DNA of 35,169 nucleotides from Bacteroidales bacterium. Lineage in GTDB: Bacteria > Bacteroidota > Bacteroidia > Bacteroidales > WCHB1-69. The notes below the pieces were generated by a model that was not told the DNA's origin, made no database searches, and was given only the letters and a program-made list of their open reading frames with translations. Positions 17,745 to 26,424 of this stretch are shown piece by piece. Position 1 is the first letter of the stretch. Each line of letters starts with the position of its first letter. The translations under genes were made by a program, and so were the position numbers. The stretch lies in the NCBI GenBank assembly GCA_028703095.1, contig JAQVNO010000009.1, forward strand, positions 1-35,169, written 5' to 3'.

Positions 17745-18892
17745 TTTATCAACTGAGCGACAACATTATTTCTTCCCTTGGATTTACGTCAGAAGAAAAT
17801 TATGCTGCTGTTAAAGAAGGTGTCAGCGGCTTGAAATATTACGAAACGGCATTCGACCTTCCTGAAGGACTGATGGCTTCATGCATAAATGATGAAGCTC
17901 TGGAAGATGCTTTTTTTTCGATAAAAACGAAAAGTAAAGTATTGTATACCCGTTTCGAGAAAGCAGCTATCGTATCGGCATACAGAGCTTTAGAAAAAAC
18001 AAACATAAATCCTGCCGGCGACAACGTTCTGTTTATTCTTTCTACTACCAAGGGCAATGTAGAATTATTAGACCGAAACAAAAGCAAGCAATATGAGTCG
18101 GAACGTGTTTATCTATGGCGTTCAGCGCAATTAATAAGTTCCTTTTTCGGCAACCCCACAGAAGCAGTTGTGGTATCGAATGCGTGTATCTCGGGAGCTG
18201 CTGCTCAAATTACTGCCATGCGATTACTGAAACATAGTGCCTATGATTTTGCTGTTGTAATCGGTGCCGATATGCTGTCGAAATTTGTTATTTCCGGATT
18301 TCAATCGTTTAAATCCTTGTCCACCGAAATATGTAAACCTTTTGATAAAAACCGTTGTGGCTTGAATCTCGGAGAAGCGGCAGCGACTCTAATCTATGGA
18401 AAAAGCGAGAATGAGAATTTAATACCTGAAAAGAGTGTTATGCTCCTTGCCGGTGCCATTGCCAACGATGCCAATCATATTTCCGGACCCTCACGTACAG
18501 GAGCGGGATTATGTATAGCTATTGAAAAAACAATACAACATACCAATATCCAAGATATTGCATTTATTAATGCACACGGTACAGCTACTCCTTATAACGA
18601 CGATATGGAATCCATGGCGATTACCGATACCGGATTACAAGCCCTTGCAGTAAATAGTTTGAAAGGATTTTTCGGTCATACCTTGGGAGCTGCAGGGGTG
18701 GTGGAAACGATTATTTCAGGGAAAGCATTGTCAGATAATACTATATTACAATGCAAGGGCTTGGAAATTCAAGAAACCGTTTGCCCTTTAAACGTACTTA
18801 TGAAAAATGAGAGTAGCAATAAAACACATTTTCTTAAACTACTTTCCGGCTTTGGAGGATGTAATGCGGCTTTGCTGCTACGAAAAAAATAA
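17741..18892 (+). CDS. Beta-ketoacyl-ACP synthase (KS2)
   Basis: SNACISGAAAQ (Cys), NAHGTATPYND (His), FFGHTLGAAG (His). Start preferred at 17741 (ATGA overlap with thioesterase stop) over 17717. Confidence 0.9.
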   Translation: MIYQLSDNIISSLGFTSEENYAAVKEGVSGLKYYETAFDLPEGLMASCINDEALEDAFFSIKTKSKVLYTRFEKAAIVSAYRALEKTNINPAGDNVLFILSTTKGNVELLDRNKSKQYESERVYLWRSAQLISSFFGNPTEAVVVSNACISGAAAQITAMRLLKHSAYDFAVVIGADMLSKFVISGFQSFKSLSTEICKPFDKNRCGLNLGEAAATLIYGKSENENLIPEKSVMLLAGAIANDANHISGPSRTGAGLCIAIEKTIQHTNIQDIAFINAHGTATPYNDDMESMAITDTGLQALAVNSLKGFFGHTLGAAGVVETIISGKALSDNTILQCKGLEIQETVCPLNVLMKNESSNKTHFLKLLSGFGGCNAALLLRKK

Positions 18893-18964
18893 ATGTTTCA
18901 TACTTTCAATCGCCTTTATGTTATTTTTAAGCGTTAATAAAGTAAAATAAAAGAAAAATTATGT

Positions 18965-18972
18965 TACTTTTG
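18965..18972 (+). promoter_or_regulatory. -7 element TACTTTTG upstream of the half-KS gene
   Basis: TAnnTTTG match. Confidence 0.5.
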
Positions 18973-19007
18973 TAGCAAAAATATTTTTAATTTAAAAATA
19001 CTTTATA

Positions 19008-19619
19008 TTGGACGTAACTATCTGTTCTTATTGCAGGCTTACAAATGACAAGGTAGTTGTCAATGGCATGGAAATTCCGATTCAAAAAACGGAAGGTCCT
19101 TGGTTAAATGATATTTATCGTTCATTAAAAATTAGTTATCCCAAATTTTTTAAAATGGATAATTTATCCAAAGCCGGATTTCTGGCTTCGGAATTATTAC
19201 TCAAAGATGAAATCATTGACAAGGAAAATCCAAAAAAAGACATCTCCATTGTATTGATGAATCGCAGTGCTTCTTTGGATGATGATCGGATGTATCAGGA
19301 AACCATAGAAGATAAGAACAATTATTATCCAAGTCCGGCAGTATTTGTTTACACTTTACCCAATATCGTTAACGGAGAAATTGCGATTCGTAACAAGATA
19401 ATGGGAGAAACCTCCTTTTATATTTCAGAAGCATTTTCTGCAGAAAAAATATATAACGTTGCCATGGATGCTTTTTCCGATGAAAGCATCTCTCAAGTTG
19501 TTTGCGGCTGGACAGATTATGAGTTAAACAAATGCGATGTTTTATTGTTATGGATACGTAAAGAAAATCAAAACGGAATACCTTTTAACATAAATAATAT
19601 CTATCACTTACACATATAA
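19008..19619 (+). CDS. KS-like protein comprising roughly an N-terminal half (ketoacyl-synt_2-like), no catalytic Cys seen
   Basis: 203 aa from a TTG start; pattern ...YSLxxxx..GETSFYISEAFSAEKIYNVAMDAF...VVCGWTDYE resembles the thiolase-fold N half; followed 4 nt later by ACP2. Confidence 0.65.
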   Translation: MDVTICSYCRLTNDKVVVNGMEIPIQKTEGPWLNDIYRSLKISYPKFFKMDNLSKAGFLASELLLKDEIIDKENPKKDISIVLMNRSASLDDDRMYQETIEDKNNYYPSPAVFVYTLPNIVNGEIAIRNKIMGETSFYISEAFSAEKIYNVAMDAFSDESISQVVCGWTDYELNKCDVLLLWIRKENQNGIPFNINNIYHLHI

Positions 19620-19623
19620 TTAT

Positions 19624-19881
19624 ATGGAAGCATTAATATTGGAATTAAAGAAAGAGATCATTGAAGTATTAAATTTAGAAGAGATAAAACCTGAAGACAT
19701 AGACGAAAATGCGCCTTTGTTTGGAGAAGGATTGGGTTTAGATTCTATTGATGCCTTAGAACTTATCGTATTAATGGAAAAAAATTACGGCATTAAATTA
19801 AATAATGCCTCCGAAGGACGTGACATTTTCAAATCGGTACGTGTCATGGCCGAATACATTGAAAAAAACCGCACAAAATAA
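19624..19881 (+). CDS. Acyl carrier protein (ACP2)
   Basis: 85 aa; GLGLDSIDALELIVLMEKNYGIKL. Confidence 0.95.
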   Translation: MEALILELKKEIIEVLNLEEIKPEDIDENAPLFGEGLGLDSIDALELIVLMEKNYGIKLNNASEGRDIFKSVRVMAEYIEKNRTK

Positions 19882-19883
19882 GT

Positions 19884-21071
19884 ATGAACGAAACCATCGT
19901 TGTTTCCGGAATGGGAATTATTACCGGCTTAGGGTATGGAAAAGAAGCCACAATAACGGCATTACGTTCCAAACGTTCGGGTATAGGTAAAATGCACTAT
20001 CTGAATACCATTCATGCCGATTATCCCGTTGGCGAAGTGAAAATGAGCGATGAAAAAATGCGGGAATTTTTAGGTATTCCTGCCGACAAAATCATTACCC
20101 GTACGCCTTTATTGGGAATTATGGCAATCAAAGAAGCAATTAAAGAAGCGCAACTGGAAGAAAAACGTCCGCGAAGAATAGCATTTATCAATGGCACTAC
20201 CGTTGGTGGAATGGAAAAAAGCGAACAATATTATCCCGAATTCGTCAATACTGAAGCCTATATTGCTGCTCACGATTGTGGTACTTCCTGTGAAGCCATT
20301 GCCGAAACCTTTGAGGGGTTTGATTTGATAACAACTATATCCACTGCCTGTTCCTCGGCAGCCAATGCGATTATTTTAGGGGCTAATTTGTTAAAAACAG
20401 GGCGTGTGGATGCTGCCGTTGTCGGAGGTACGGAATGCCTGAGTAAATTTCACCTTAACGGGTTCAGTACCTTGATGATTTTAGATAAAGAAGCCTGTAA
20501 ACCTTTCGATGCAAATAGGGTAGGCTTAAACTTGGGCGAAGGAGCTGCTTATTTAGTACTTGAAAAACAAAGCGATGCAAAACGAAGAGGCATTACACCT
20601 CTTTGCAAGCTTTCGGGTTATGCCAATACCTGCGATGCTTTTCACCAAACTGCTTCCTCTCCCGACGGGCAAGGTGCCTATTTAGCAATGCGCGATGCCT
20701 TGGAAGATGCTAAATTGAAACCCGAAGATATTGATTACATAAATGCACATGGTACCGGGACTCAAAACAATGATGTCAGTGAGGGAATGGCTATTGTTCG
20801 TATTTTCAACGAAAATATTCCTCCGGTTTCTTCTACCAAATCCTTTACCGGCCATACTACCAGTGCTGCCGGAAGTGTGGAATCGGTTATTTCCATTCTT
20901 GCGCTGCAGCATGACTTTATCCCTGCCAATTTAAATTTTACCACACCCATGCCTGAATTGTCGTTTACACCGGTGAAAGATAACGTAACCAAAAAATTAC
21001 ATCATGTGCTAAGTAATTCCTTTGGATTTGGCGGAAACGACTCAGCCTGTATTTTTTCAAAAATCGAATAA
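19884..21071 (+). CDS. Beta-ketoacyl-ACP synthase (KS3)
   Basis: STACSSAANA (Cys), NAHGTGTQNND (His), SFTGHTTSAAG (His). Confidence 0.94.
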   Translation: MNETIVVSGMGIITGLGYGKEATITALRSKRSGIGKMHYLNTIHADYPVGEVKMSDEKMREFLGIPADKIITRTPLLGIMAIKEAIKEAQLEEKRPRRIAFINGTTVGGMEKSEQYYPEFVNTEAYIAAHDCGTSCEAIAETFEGFDLITTISTACSSAANAIILGANLLKTGRVDAAVVGGTECLSKFHLNGFSTLMILDKEACKPFDANRVGLNLGEGAAYLVLEKQSDAKRRGITPLCKLSGYANTCDAFHQTASSPDGQGAYLAMRDALEDAKLKPEDIDYINAHGTGTQNNDVSEGMAIVRIFNENIPPVSSTKSFTGHTTSAAGSVESVISILALQHDFIPANLNFTTPMPELSFTPVKDNVTKKLHHVLSNSFGFGGNDSACIFSKIE

Positions 21072-21074
21072 ATC

Positions 21075-22136
21075 ATGAATATCTATATCCAAGCGGCAGC
21101 ACAGATTTCAGCTCAAGAACCTATGGGCAATGCCTGGTTTCAGCGTCCATTACGTTTTACCGAACGTTATGTTCGGTCTATAGACCCTAATTTCAAAGAA
21201 TATATAAATCCTATGGAAGCACGTAGAATGGGAAAAATATTAAAACGTGCTTTGGCTACTTCTCTGGAAGTAGTACGTAAAACAGGTATCGACCACCCCG
21301 ATGCCATTATTACCGGTACGGGTTTAGGGTGTATTGAAAATACCGAAAAATTTCTAACCGCTATGGTTCGCGATGGAGAAATGTATCTACAACCAACTTA
21401 CTTCATGCAATCGACACACAATACTATCAGTTCGCAAATAGCCTTGCATCTGAAATGTAATAAATACAATACAACTTACGCACAAAGAGGCATCTCGTTT
21501 GAAAGTAGCTTGTTGGATGCTTATATGCAATTTGAATTGGGAAAAATTAAAAGCGCTTTAGTTGCCGGACACGATGAAATGACCCCCGATTATTTTGTGT
21601 TGCTCGACAAAATTAATTATTGGAAAAAAGGAGAAGTGAATGAAGCTGTATTACGTAAAAGCGATTCCCTCGGATCTTTTGCCGGCGAAGCTTCAAGCTG
21701 TTTTATGCTCGAAAATAAAAAAACTGATTTGACTATCTGTGAACTCAAAGGGGTGGATTTATTTTTTAATCCCTCCCCACTACGAATGAAAGAAGCGATA
21801 GAAGAATTGCTATCCAAACATAATTTGCATATAAACGATATTGATGTAGTTTTGACGGGTATCAACGGCGACAAAGACAACGATGTAGTTTATCATCAAT
21901 TCCAACAACATTTTTTCCCCGAAACACCCATGGCATGGTATAAACACCTATTTGGGGAATCGTTTACCGCTACCGGTTTAGCTACGTATATTGCTGCTAC
22001 AGCCATACAGAAACAAATCCTTCCCGTGGATTATCTTTACAACAGAACATCTACGTTGAATGGACTAAAAAAGATACTGATTTATAATCATTTTCAAAAC
22101 AAAGACCACGCACTTATATTACTTTCATCATGTTAA
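21075..22136 (+). CDS. Degenerate ketosynthase / chain-length-factor-like protein (KS4)
   Basis: KS-like architecture but YAQRGISFESS in place of the STACSS motif and LTGINGDKDND in place of NAHGTxTxxND; immediately follows KS3. Confidence 0.85.
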   Translation: MNIYIQAAAQISAQEPMGNAWFQRPLRFTERYVRSIDPNFKEYINPMEARRMGKILKRALATSLEVVRKTGIDHPDAIITGTGLGCIENTEKFLTAMVRDGEMYLQPTYFMQSTHNTISSQIALHLKCNKYNTTYAQRGISFESSLLDAYMQFELGKIKSALVAGHDEMTPDYFVLLDKINYWKKGEVNEAVLRKSDSLGSFAGEASSCFMLENKKTDLTICELKGVDLFFNPSPLRMKEAIEELLSKHNLHINDIDVVLTGINGDKDNDVVYHQFQQHFFPETPMAWYKHLFGESFTATGLATYIAATAIQKQILPVDYLYNRTSTLNGLKKILIYNHFQNKDHALILLSSC

Positions 22137-22483
22137 AACTTATAAGCTTAATCATTGGACAAAGTTTACTTTTAGTTGCTGCTCAAACTTTTTTGAAGAT
22201 AGCAGTTCAAGATTTCGGAAAATTCAGTTGGACGTGGAATTTTTTTAAAACCGTATTTACTACTTGGCAATTTGCCGTTTCGGGTGTTTGCGCCTTGCTG
22301 GCGATGTTAACATGGATGTATGTGCTTAAAATTTATGATTTTAGTATTGCTTATCCTTTACTGGGAATCAGCTATCTAATCGGCTTATTCTCCGCTTACT
22401 TTTTTCTCCACGAAGCCATTCCTTTAACACGTTGGATAGGGGTAATTATTATAATAATTGGCGTTTATTTTGTGGCAAAGTAA
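22130..22483 (+). CDS. Small EamA/SMR-like 4-TM membrane protein
   Basis: 117 aa; AYPLLGISYLIGLFSAYFFLHEAIPLTRWIGVIIIIIGVYFVAK typical of EamA/SMR; overlaps the KS4 stop. Confidence 0.85.
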   Translation: MLKLISLIIGQSLLLVAAQTFLKIAVQDFGKFSWTWNFFKTVFTTWQFAVSGVCALLAMLTWMYVLKIYDFSIAYPLLGISYLIGLFSAYFFLHEAIPLTRWIGVIIIIIGVYFVAK

Positions 22484-22486
22484 ATA

Positions 22487-23239
22487 TTAGTCAGTAATTA
22501 AAAATTTCTTTGCAATGATGCATTTAGTATCTTCTATGATACCATAGAAATACAATCCCGATGACCATTCTTTTGTATCAATATTAATTATCTTGGTTGT
22601 TGTTTGTAATGCTTGTTTATATATACACAGTCCATAGATATTGGTAATAACTAACGAATAATTTTCATCGATAGCCGGCATTTCATAAACAATTGTAATC
22701 CGGTCGGTAGTGGGGTTAGGGAAAGCATTCAGTGTAAAAATATTACCCAAGGATTCTTCTATTGAAACTTGATTCAATGTATTATAAATAACATACACCA
22801 TAGCCGTATCCAAGCTATCGTTTATATTATAGAAATGGTAGGAAACAACATATTTCCCCGCTTGGTGTAAGATATCATCAAAACGGAAATGTCCGGAAAA
22901 AGAAGAATCTATTGTTCCGGGATAAATATAGGTTGGGAAAGGAGCCACATAGGTAGAACTGTCATAACAAGACCCGGCAAAACAAAAGGAATGGTATTCA
23001 TGTGCTTTAGTCGTATCGTATTGTACTTTTCTAAAACCGACTTCCAGGGTATCGTTGCCTATATTTTCAATAAATATTTCGGATGTAATTTCAACCCAGC
23101 CATGGTATTGTCCGGGATAAAAGATAACTTCAACGCTATCATTATTCACATGATTTCCTTTTTTATCTTTGAGGATTAAATTTTGCCCGCAGAGATAAAA
23201 GGAAGAAATCAACAAAATGAATGTTATGAAAGATTTCAT
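22487..23239 (-). CDS. T9SS-type C-terminal sorting domain protein
   Basis: Signal peptide; NAFPNPTTDRITIVYEMP...SGLYFYGIIEDTKCIIAKKFLITD. Confidence 0.85.
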   Translation of the reverse strand: MKSFITFILLISSFYLCGQNLILKDKKGNHVNNDSVEVIFYPGQYHGWVEITSEIFIENIGNDTLEVGFRKVQYDTTKAHEYHSFCFAGSCYDSSTYVAPFPTYIYPGTIDSSFSGHFRFDDILHQAGKYVVSYHFYNINDSLDTAMVYVIYNTLNQVSIEESLGNIFTLNAFPNPTTDRITIVYEMPAIDENYSLVITNIYGLCIYKQALQTTTKIINIDTKEWSSGLYFYGIIEDTKCIIAKKFLITD

Positions 23240-24390
23240 TATTTTTGGAGTACAATTTTATAGGAGGAAGAACCTTTTTCCGATTGTATGTAAATATAAT
23301 ATAAACCATTGTTTACCGATGATAAATCAAGTTGAGCAGAAGAGATGTCAACGTTATTTTTTGCATAAACGATACGCCCCATCAAATCGATAACTTGAAT
23401 ATCAACGCTTTCCATTTCGTTTGAAGTCAGGGTAACAATTCCGGTGGTCGGATTTGGGAATAATTTACATTCATGTACCTGAGAGATTTCACGGATACCG
23501 GTTATTCCTGATTGGCCAAGGGGTACCCTGAGAGCCGTTTGAACTTTCCCGAATAAATCATTTTCTCCGTAAAAATCTTCGCTCATATACGCTGTTAAAT
23601 TAAAATGATTTGGATTAGGGGTAACCCATGTGGTAGAATCCGATTCGGTGCCGTATTTAAGCGGAACAACGTAGGTATATTGCTTGGAAATGCTTGTTCC
23701 TTGTGTAGTAGTAGTTATTGAATCGCCAGAAAATCCGTTGATATTGGCTCTAAACATATCCATGTGCACAAAAGAGTCAAAATTCCAAGATGGCGGCACA
23801 TATTGAGGTCCAATGATTGAGTCCTCGGTAATGGCAATTTGAAGATAATTTAAAGGAGTAACGCTGTTTGCAGTATAATAAGCTTTTACATCAATAGTGA
23901 TGGTTCGTGTCCCAGGGTCGTAAGAAGAAGACATGGCTAGATTTACGGGAGATGCTTCGTTTACCAAGGCAGCACATTCCGGTGTTACTTGGTCGTTATC
24001 AGTAGCAATAACAAATGTAGAATTGTAAGGAGCCCCTCTGTCTTTACGGTTTACCATCATATTGAGATAAAAGGGCCAAGTGGGAGAGCAAATGGAATCA
24101 CCGTATTCTGTTTTATAATCCACGTGCAGGGGTCCTGCTTGCGGGCGGGCATCGGGACCGAAGTGATACATTATCATTATTCCTCTCCCTTGGGGATGAG
24201 AATTAATAATGTCGTAACAAAGTTCAGCTTTTTCAACACAAGATCCACAGGCGATGCCGGTTCCTTTTTCTATTATAAAGTTTTTCTTTTGTGGTTCGGT
24301 AGGGACTGTCAGTTCGGATTGTGCTTGCATATTAAAAAAAGATAATAAACAGCAACTTAATAATAAAGGGATAAATTTTTTAAGTTTCAT
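23239..24390 (-). CDS. Omp28-related protein with T9SS C-terminal sorting domain
   Basis: EKGTGIACGSCVEKAELCYDII (CGSC) and HECKLFPNPTTGIVTLTSNE...NGLYYIYIQSEKGSSSYKIVLQK. Confidence 0.8.
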   Translation of the reverse strand: MKLKKFIPLLLSCCLLSFFNMQAQSELTVPTEPQKKNFIIEKGTGIACGSCVEKAELCYDIINSHPQGRGIMIMYHFGPDARPQAGPLHVDYKTEYGDSICSPTWPFYLNMMVNRKDRGAPYNSTFVIATDNDQVTPECAALVNEASPVNLAMSSSYDPGTRTITIDVKAYYTANSVTPLNYLQIAITEDSIIGPQYVPPSWNFDSFVHMDMFRANINGFSGDSITTTTQGTSISKQYTYVVPLKYGTESDSTTWVTPNPNHFNLTAYMSEDFYGENDLFGKVQTALRVPLGQSGITGIREISQVHECKLFPNPTTGIVTLTSNEMESVDIQVIDLMGRIVYAKNNVDISSAQLDLSSVNNGLYYIYIQSEKGSSSYKIVLQK

Positions 24391-24490
24391 TTCAAGTAAA
24401 TTTTATGATCAATGATAAAAAACTATTGCAAAAATACACTTTTTTTAATTATTGTATTTTTCAGGAAAATATTTATGTAAAGGTTTAATT

Positions 24491-26386
24491 TTAAAGATAT
24501 TCTGCAATTACATTTACGATGCTGTTCGTATCGATATGGCATTCTTTGTGAAGTTCATCCATATTTCCTTGTTGAATAAATGTATCGGGTACTCCCATTA
24601 TTTTAAGGGTAGAAGTATAGTTGTTTTGTACGATAAATTCTGAAACTGCACTTCCGAGTCCACCGATGACACTTCCATTTTCTATAGTGATGAGGTGTTT
24701 ATATTTTTTACAAATCTCATGCAATAATTCATCATCTATGGGTTTTAAGAATCGTATATTATACAAAGCGATGCGAATATTGCTTTGTTTTTCAACAATT
24801 TGAGCTGCATTTATAACATTGTTACCAATATGACCTATAAACATAACAGCAATTTTTTCACCTTCTTGTATTAGTTGACCTTTGCCAATAGGAATCATTT
24901 CAAAAGGTTTATTTTTCCATCCGTTTTTAATTCCTTTTCCTCGGGGATATCGAATGGCAAAAGGGGCGGGAGTATGAGCGGCTGTGAACATTAAATTTCT
25001 TAATTCCAATTCGTTTAAGGGGGCAGAAATAATGATATTAGGAATACAGCGTAAATAAGCTAAGTCATAAATTCCGTGATGGGTAGCTCCATCTTCTCCA
25101 ACTAATCCGGCTCTGTCAATGCAGAAGATAACGTGTAAATTTTGCAAAGCCACATCATGGATAATTTGATCGTAGCTGCGTTGTAAGAAGGAAGAATAAA
25201 TATTACAAAAAGGGATATATCCGTTTGTGGCCATTCCGGCTGAAAAAGTAACGGCATGTTGTTCGGCTATACCGACATCAAACGTTCTGTCGGGAAATTC
25301 TTTCATCATGATATCCATCGAACAACCACTTGCCATTGCCGGTGTAACCCCAACTATTTTAGCGTTTTCTCTTGCCAACTCACAAATGGTTTTCCCAAAA
25401 ACTATTTGATATTTTTCTACAGTATCAGGACAACTCGGGATTTGAATAATTTCTCCTGTTTCCTTATCAAAAATTCCGGGAGCATGGTAGAGGGTTTGAT
25501 CATTTTCGGCTTGTTTTAATCCTTTTCCTTTGACGGTTATGCAATGTAAGAGTTTGGCACCTTTTATTTTTTTAATATCTTGTAAAAAGCGCACCAAGCT
25601 AATAACATCGTGTCCATCAATGGGACCAAAATAGCGAAATCCCAATGATTCAAATAAATTACTGCCTTTTAGAATACTTCCTTTGATAGCATTTTGCATT
25701 TGTTGTACTGCACTTCGGGTGCGGGTTCGTTGCTTTTTTGACAGGAAATTCCAAATTTTATTTTTAAATTGATTGTATGTTTGTGAGGTACTTAGCCGGA
25801 TTAAATATTTGCTCAAAGCGCCTACATTTTCATCAATAGCCATCCCATTGTCATTGAGTATTACCAGCATATTTGTATTTGTTGAGCCCGCGTGGTTTAA
25901 TCCTTCAAAAGCAACTCCACCTGTTAAAGCACCGTCACCGATAACGGCTACATGATTACGGTTTTCGTTACCATCGAGTTGTGCAGCAACTGCCATTCCC
26001 AATACGGAAGAAATAGAAATGGAAGCATGTCCACTGCCAAAAGCATCGTATTTACTTTCACTCATTTTGGGGAAACCGCTTATGCCTTTGTATTTACGAT
26101 TATTAATGAAATCATCCCTTCGTCCGGTGAGAATCTTATGAGCATAAGCTTGATGACCCACATCCCAAACCAATTTATCGTTAGGAGTATCAAATACATA
26201 ATGAATAGCTACCGTCAATTCGATAGTTCCAAGGCTGGCACCTAAATGTCCGGGATTGTTGGATGTAATATCAATAATATATTTTCGAAGTTCTTCACAT
26301 AAAGATATTAACTCTTCTTCTTTTAATTTTTTTACATCGGAAGGAGAATTAATGTTAGAAAGTAATGTGTAGGTAGAATGAGCCAT
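24491..26386 (-). CDS. dxs: 1-deoxy-D-xylulose-5-phosphate synthase
   Basis: 631 aa; GHLGASLGTIELTVAIHYVFD, VIGDGALTGGVAFEGLN, FNVGIAEQHAVTFSAGMA-like, DRAGLVGEDGATHHGIYDLAYLR. Confidence 0.97.
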   Translation of the reverse strand: MAHSTYTLLSNINSPSDVKKLKEEELISLCEELRKYIIDITSNNPGHLGASLGTIELTVAIHYVFDTPNDKLVWDVGHQAYAHKILTGRRDDFINNRKYKGISGFPKMSESKYDAFGSGHASISISSVLGMAVAAQLDGNENRNHVAVIGDGALTGGVAFEGLNHAGSTNTNMLVILNDNGMAIDENVGALSKYLIRLSTSQTYNQFKNKIWNFLSKKQRTRTRSAVQQMQNAIKGSILKGSNLFESLGFRYFGPIDGHDVISLVRFLQDIKKIKGAKLLHCITVKGKGLKQAENDQTLYHAPGIFDKETGEIIQIPSCPDTVEKYQIVFGKTICELARENAKIVGVTPAMASGCSMDIMMKEFPDRTFDVGIAEQHAVTFSAGMATNGYIPFCNIYSSFLQRSYDQIIHDVALQNLHVIFCIDRAGLVGEDGATHHGIYDLAYLRCIPNIIISAPLNELELRNLMFTAAHTPAPFAIRYPRGKGIKNGWKNKPFEMIPIGKGQLIQEGEKIAVMFIGHIGNNVINAAQIVEKQSNIRIALYNIRFLKPIDDELLHEICKKYKHLITIENGSVIGGLGSAVSEFIVQNNYTSTLKIMGVPDTFIQQGNMDELHKECHIDTNSIVNVIAEYL

Positions 26387-26424
26387 AGTAAAAAATATAG
26401 AATACCGTTAGAAAAGATATAAAT

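Noticed and set aside
20682-20992. ORFs 20682..20912, 20743..20934, 20762..20992
   Set aside because: Overlap KS3 in other frames; KS3 has full catalytic motifs.
10516-22483. Full flexirubin (dialkylresorcinol ester) cluster
   Set aside because: No DarA/DarB-like genes are present in the window, so only the aryl-polyene half can be supported.
24452-26245. Plus-strand ORFs across the dxs gene (24452, 24621, 25227, 25256, 25773, 25952)
   Set aside because: Antisense to a highly recognisable dxs CDS.
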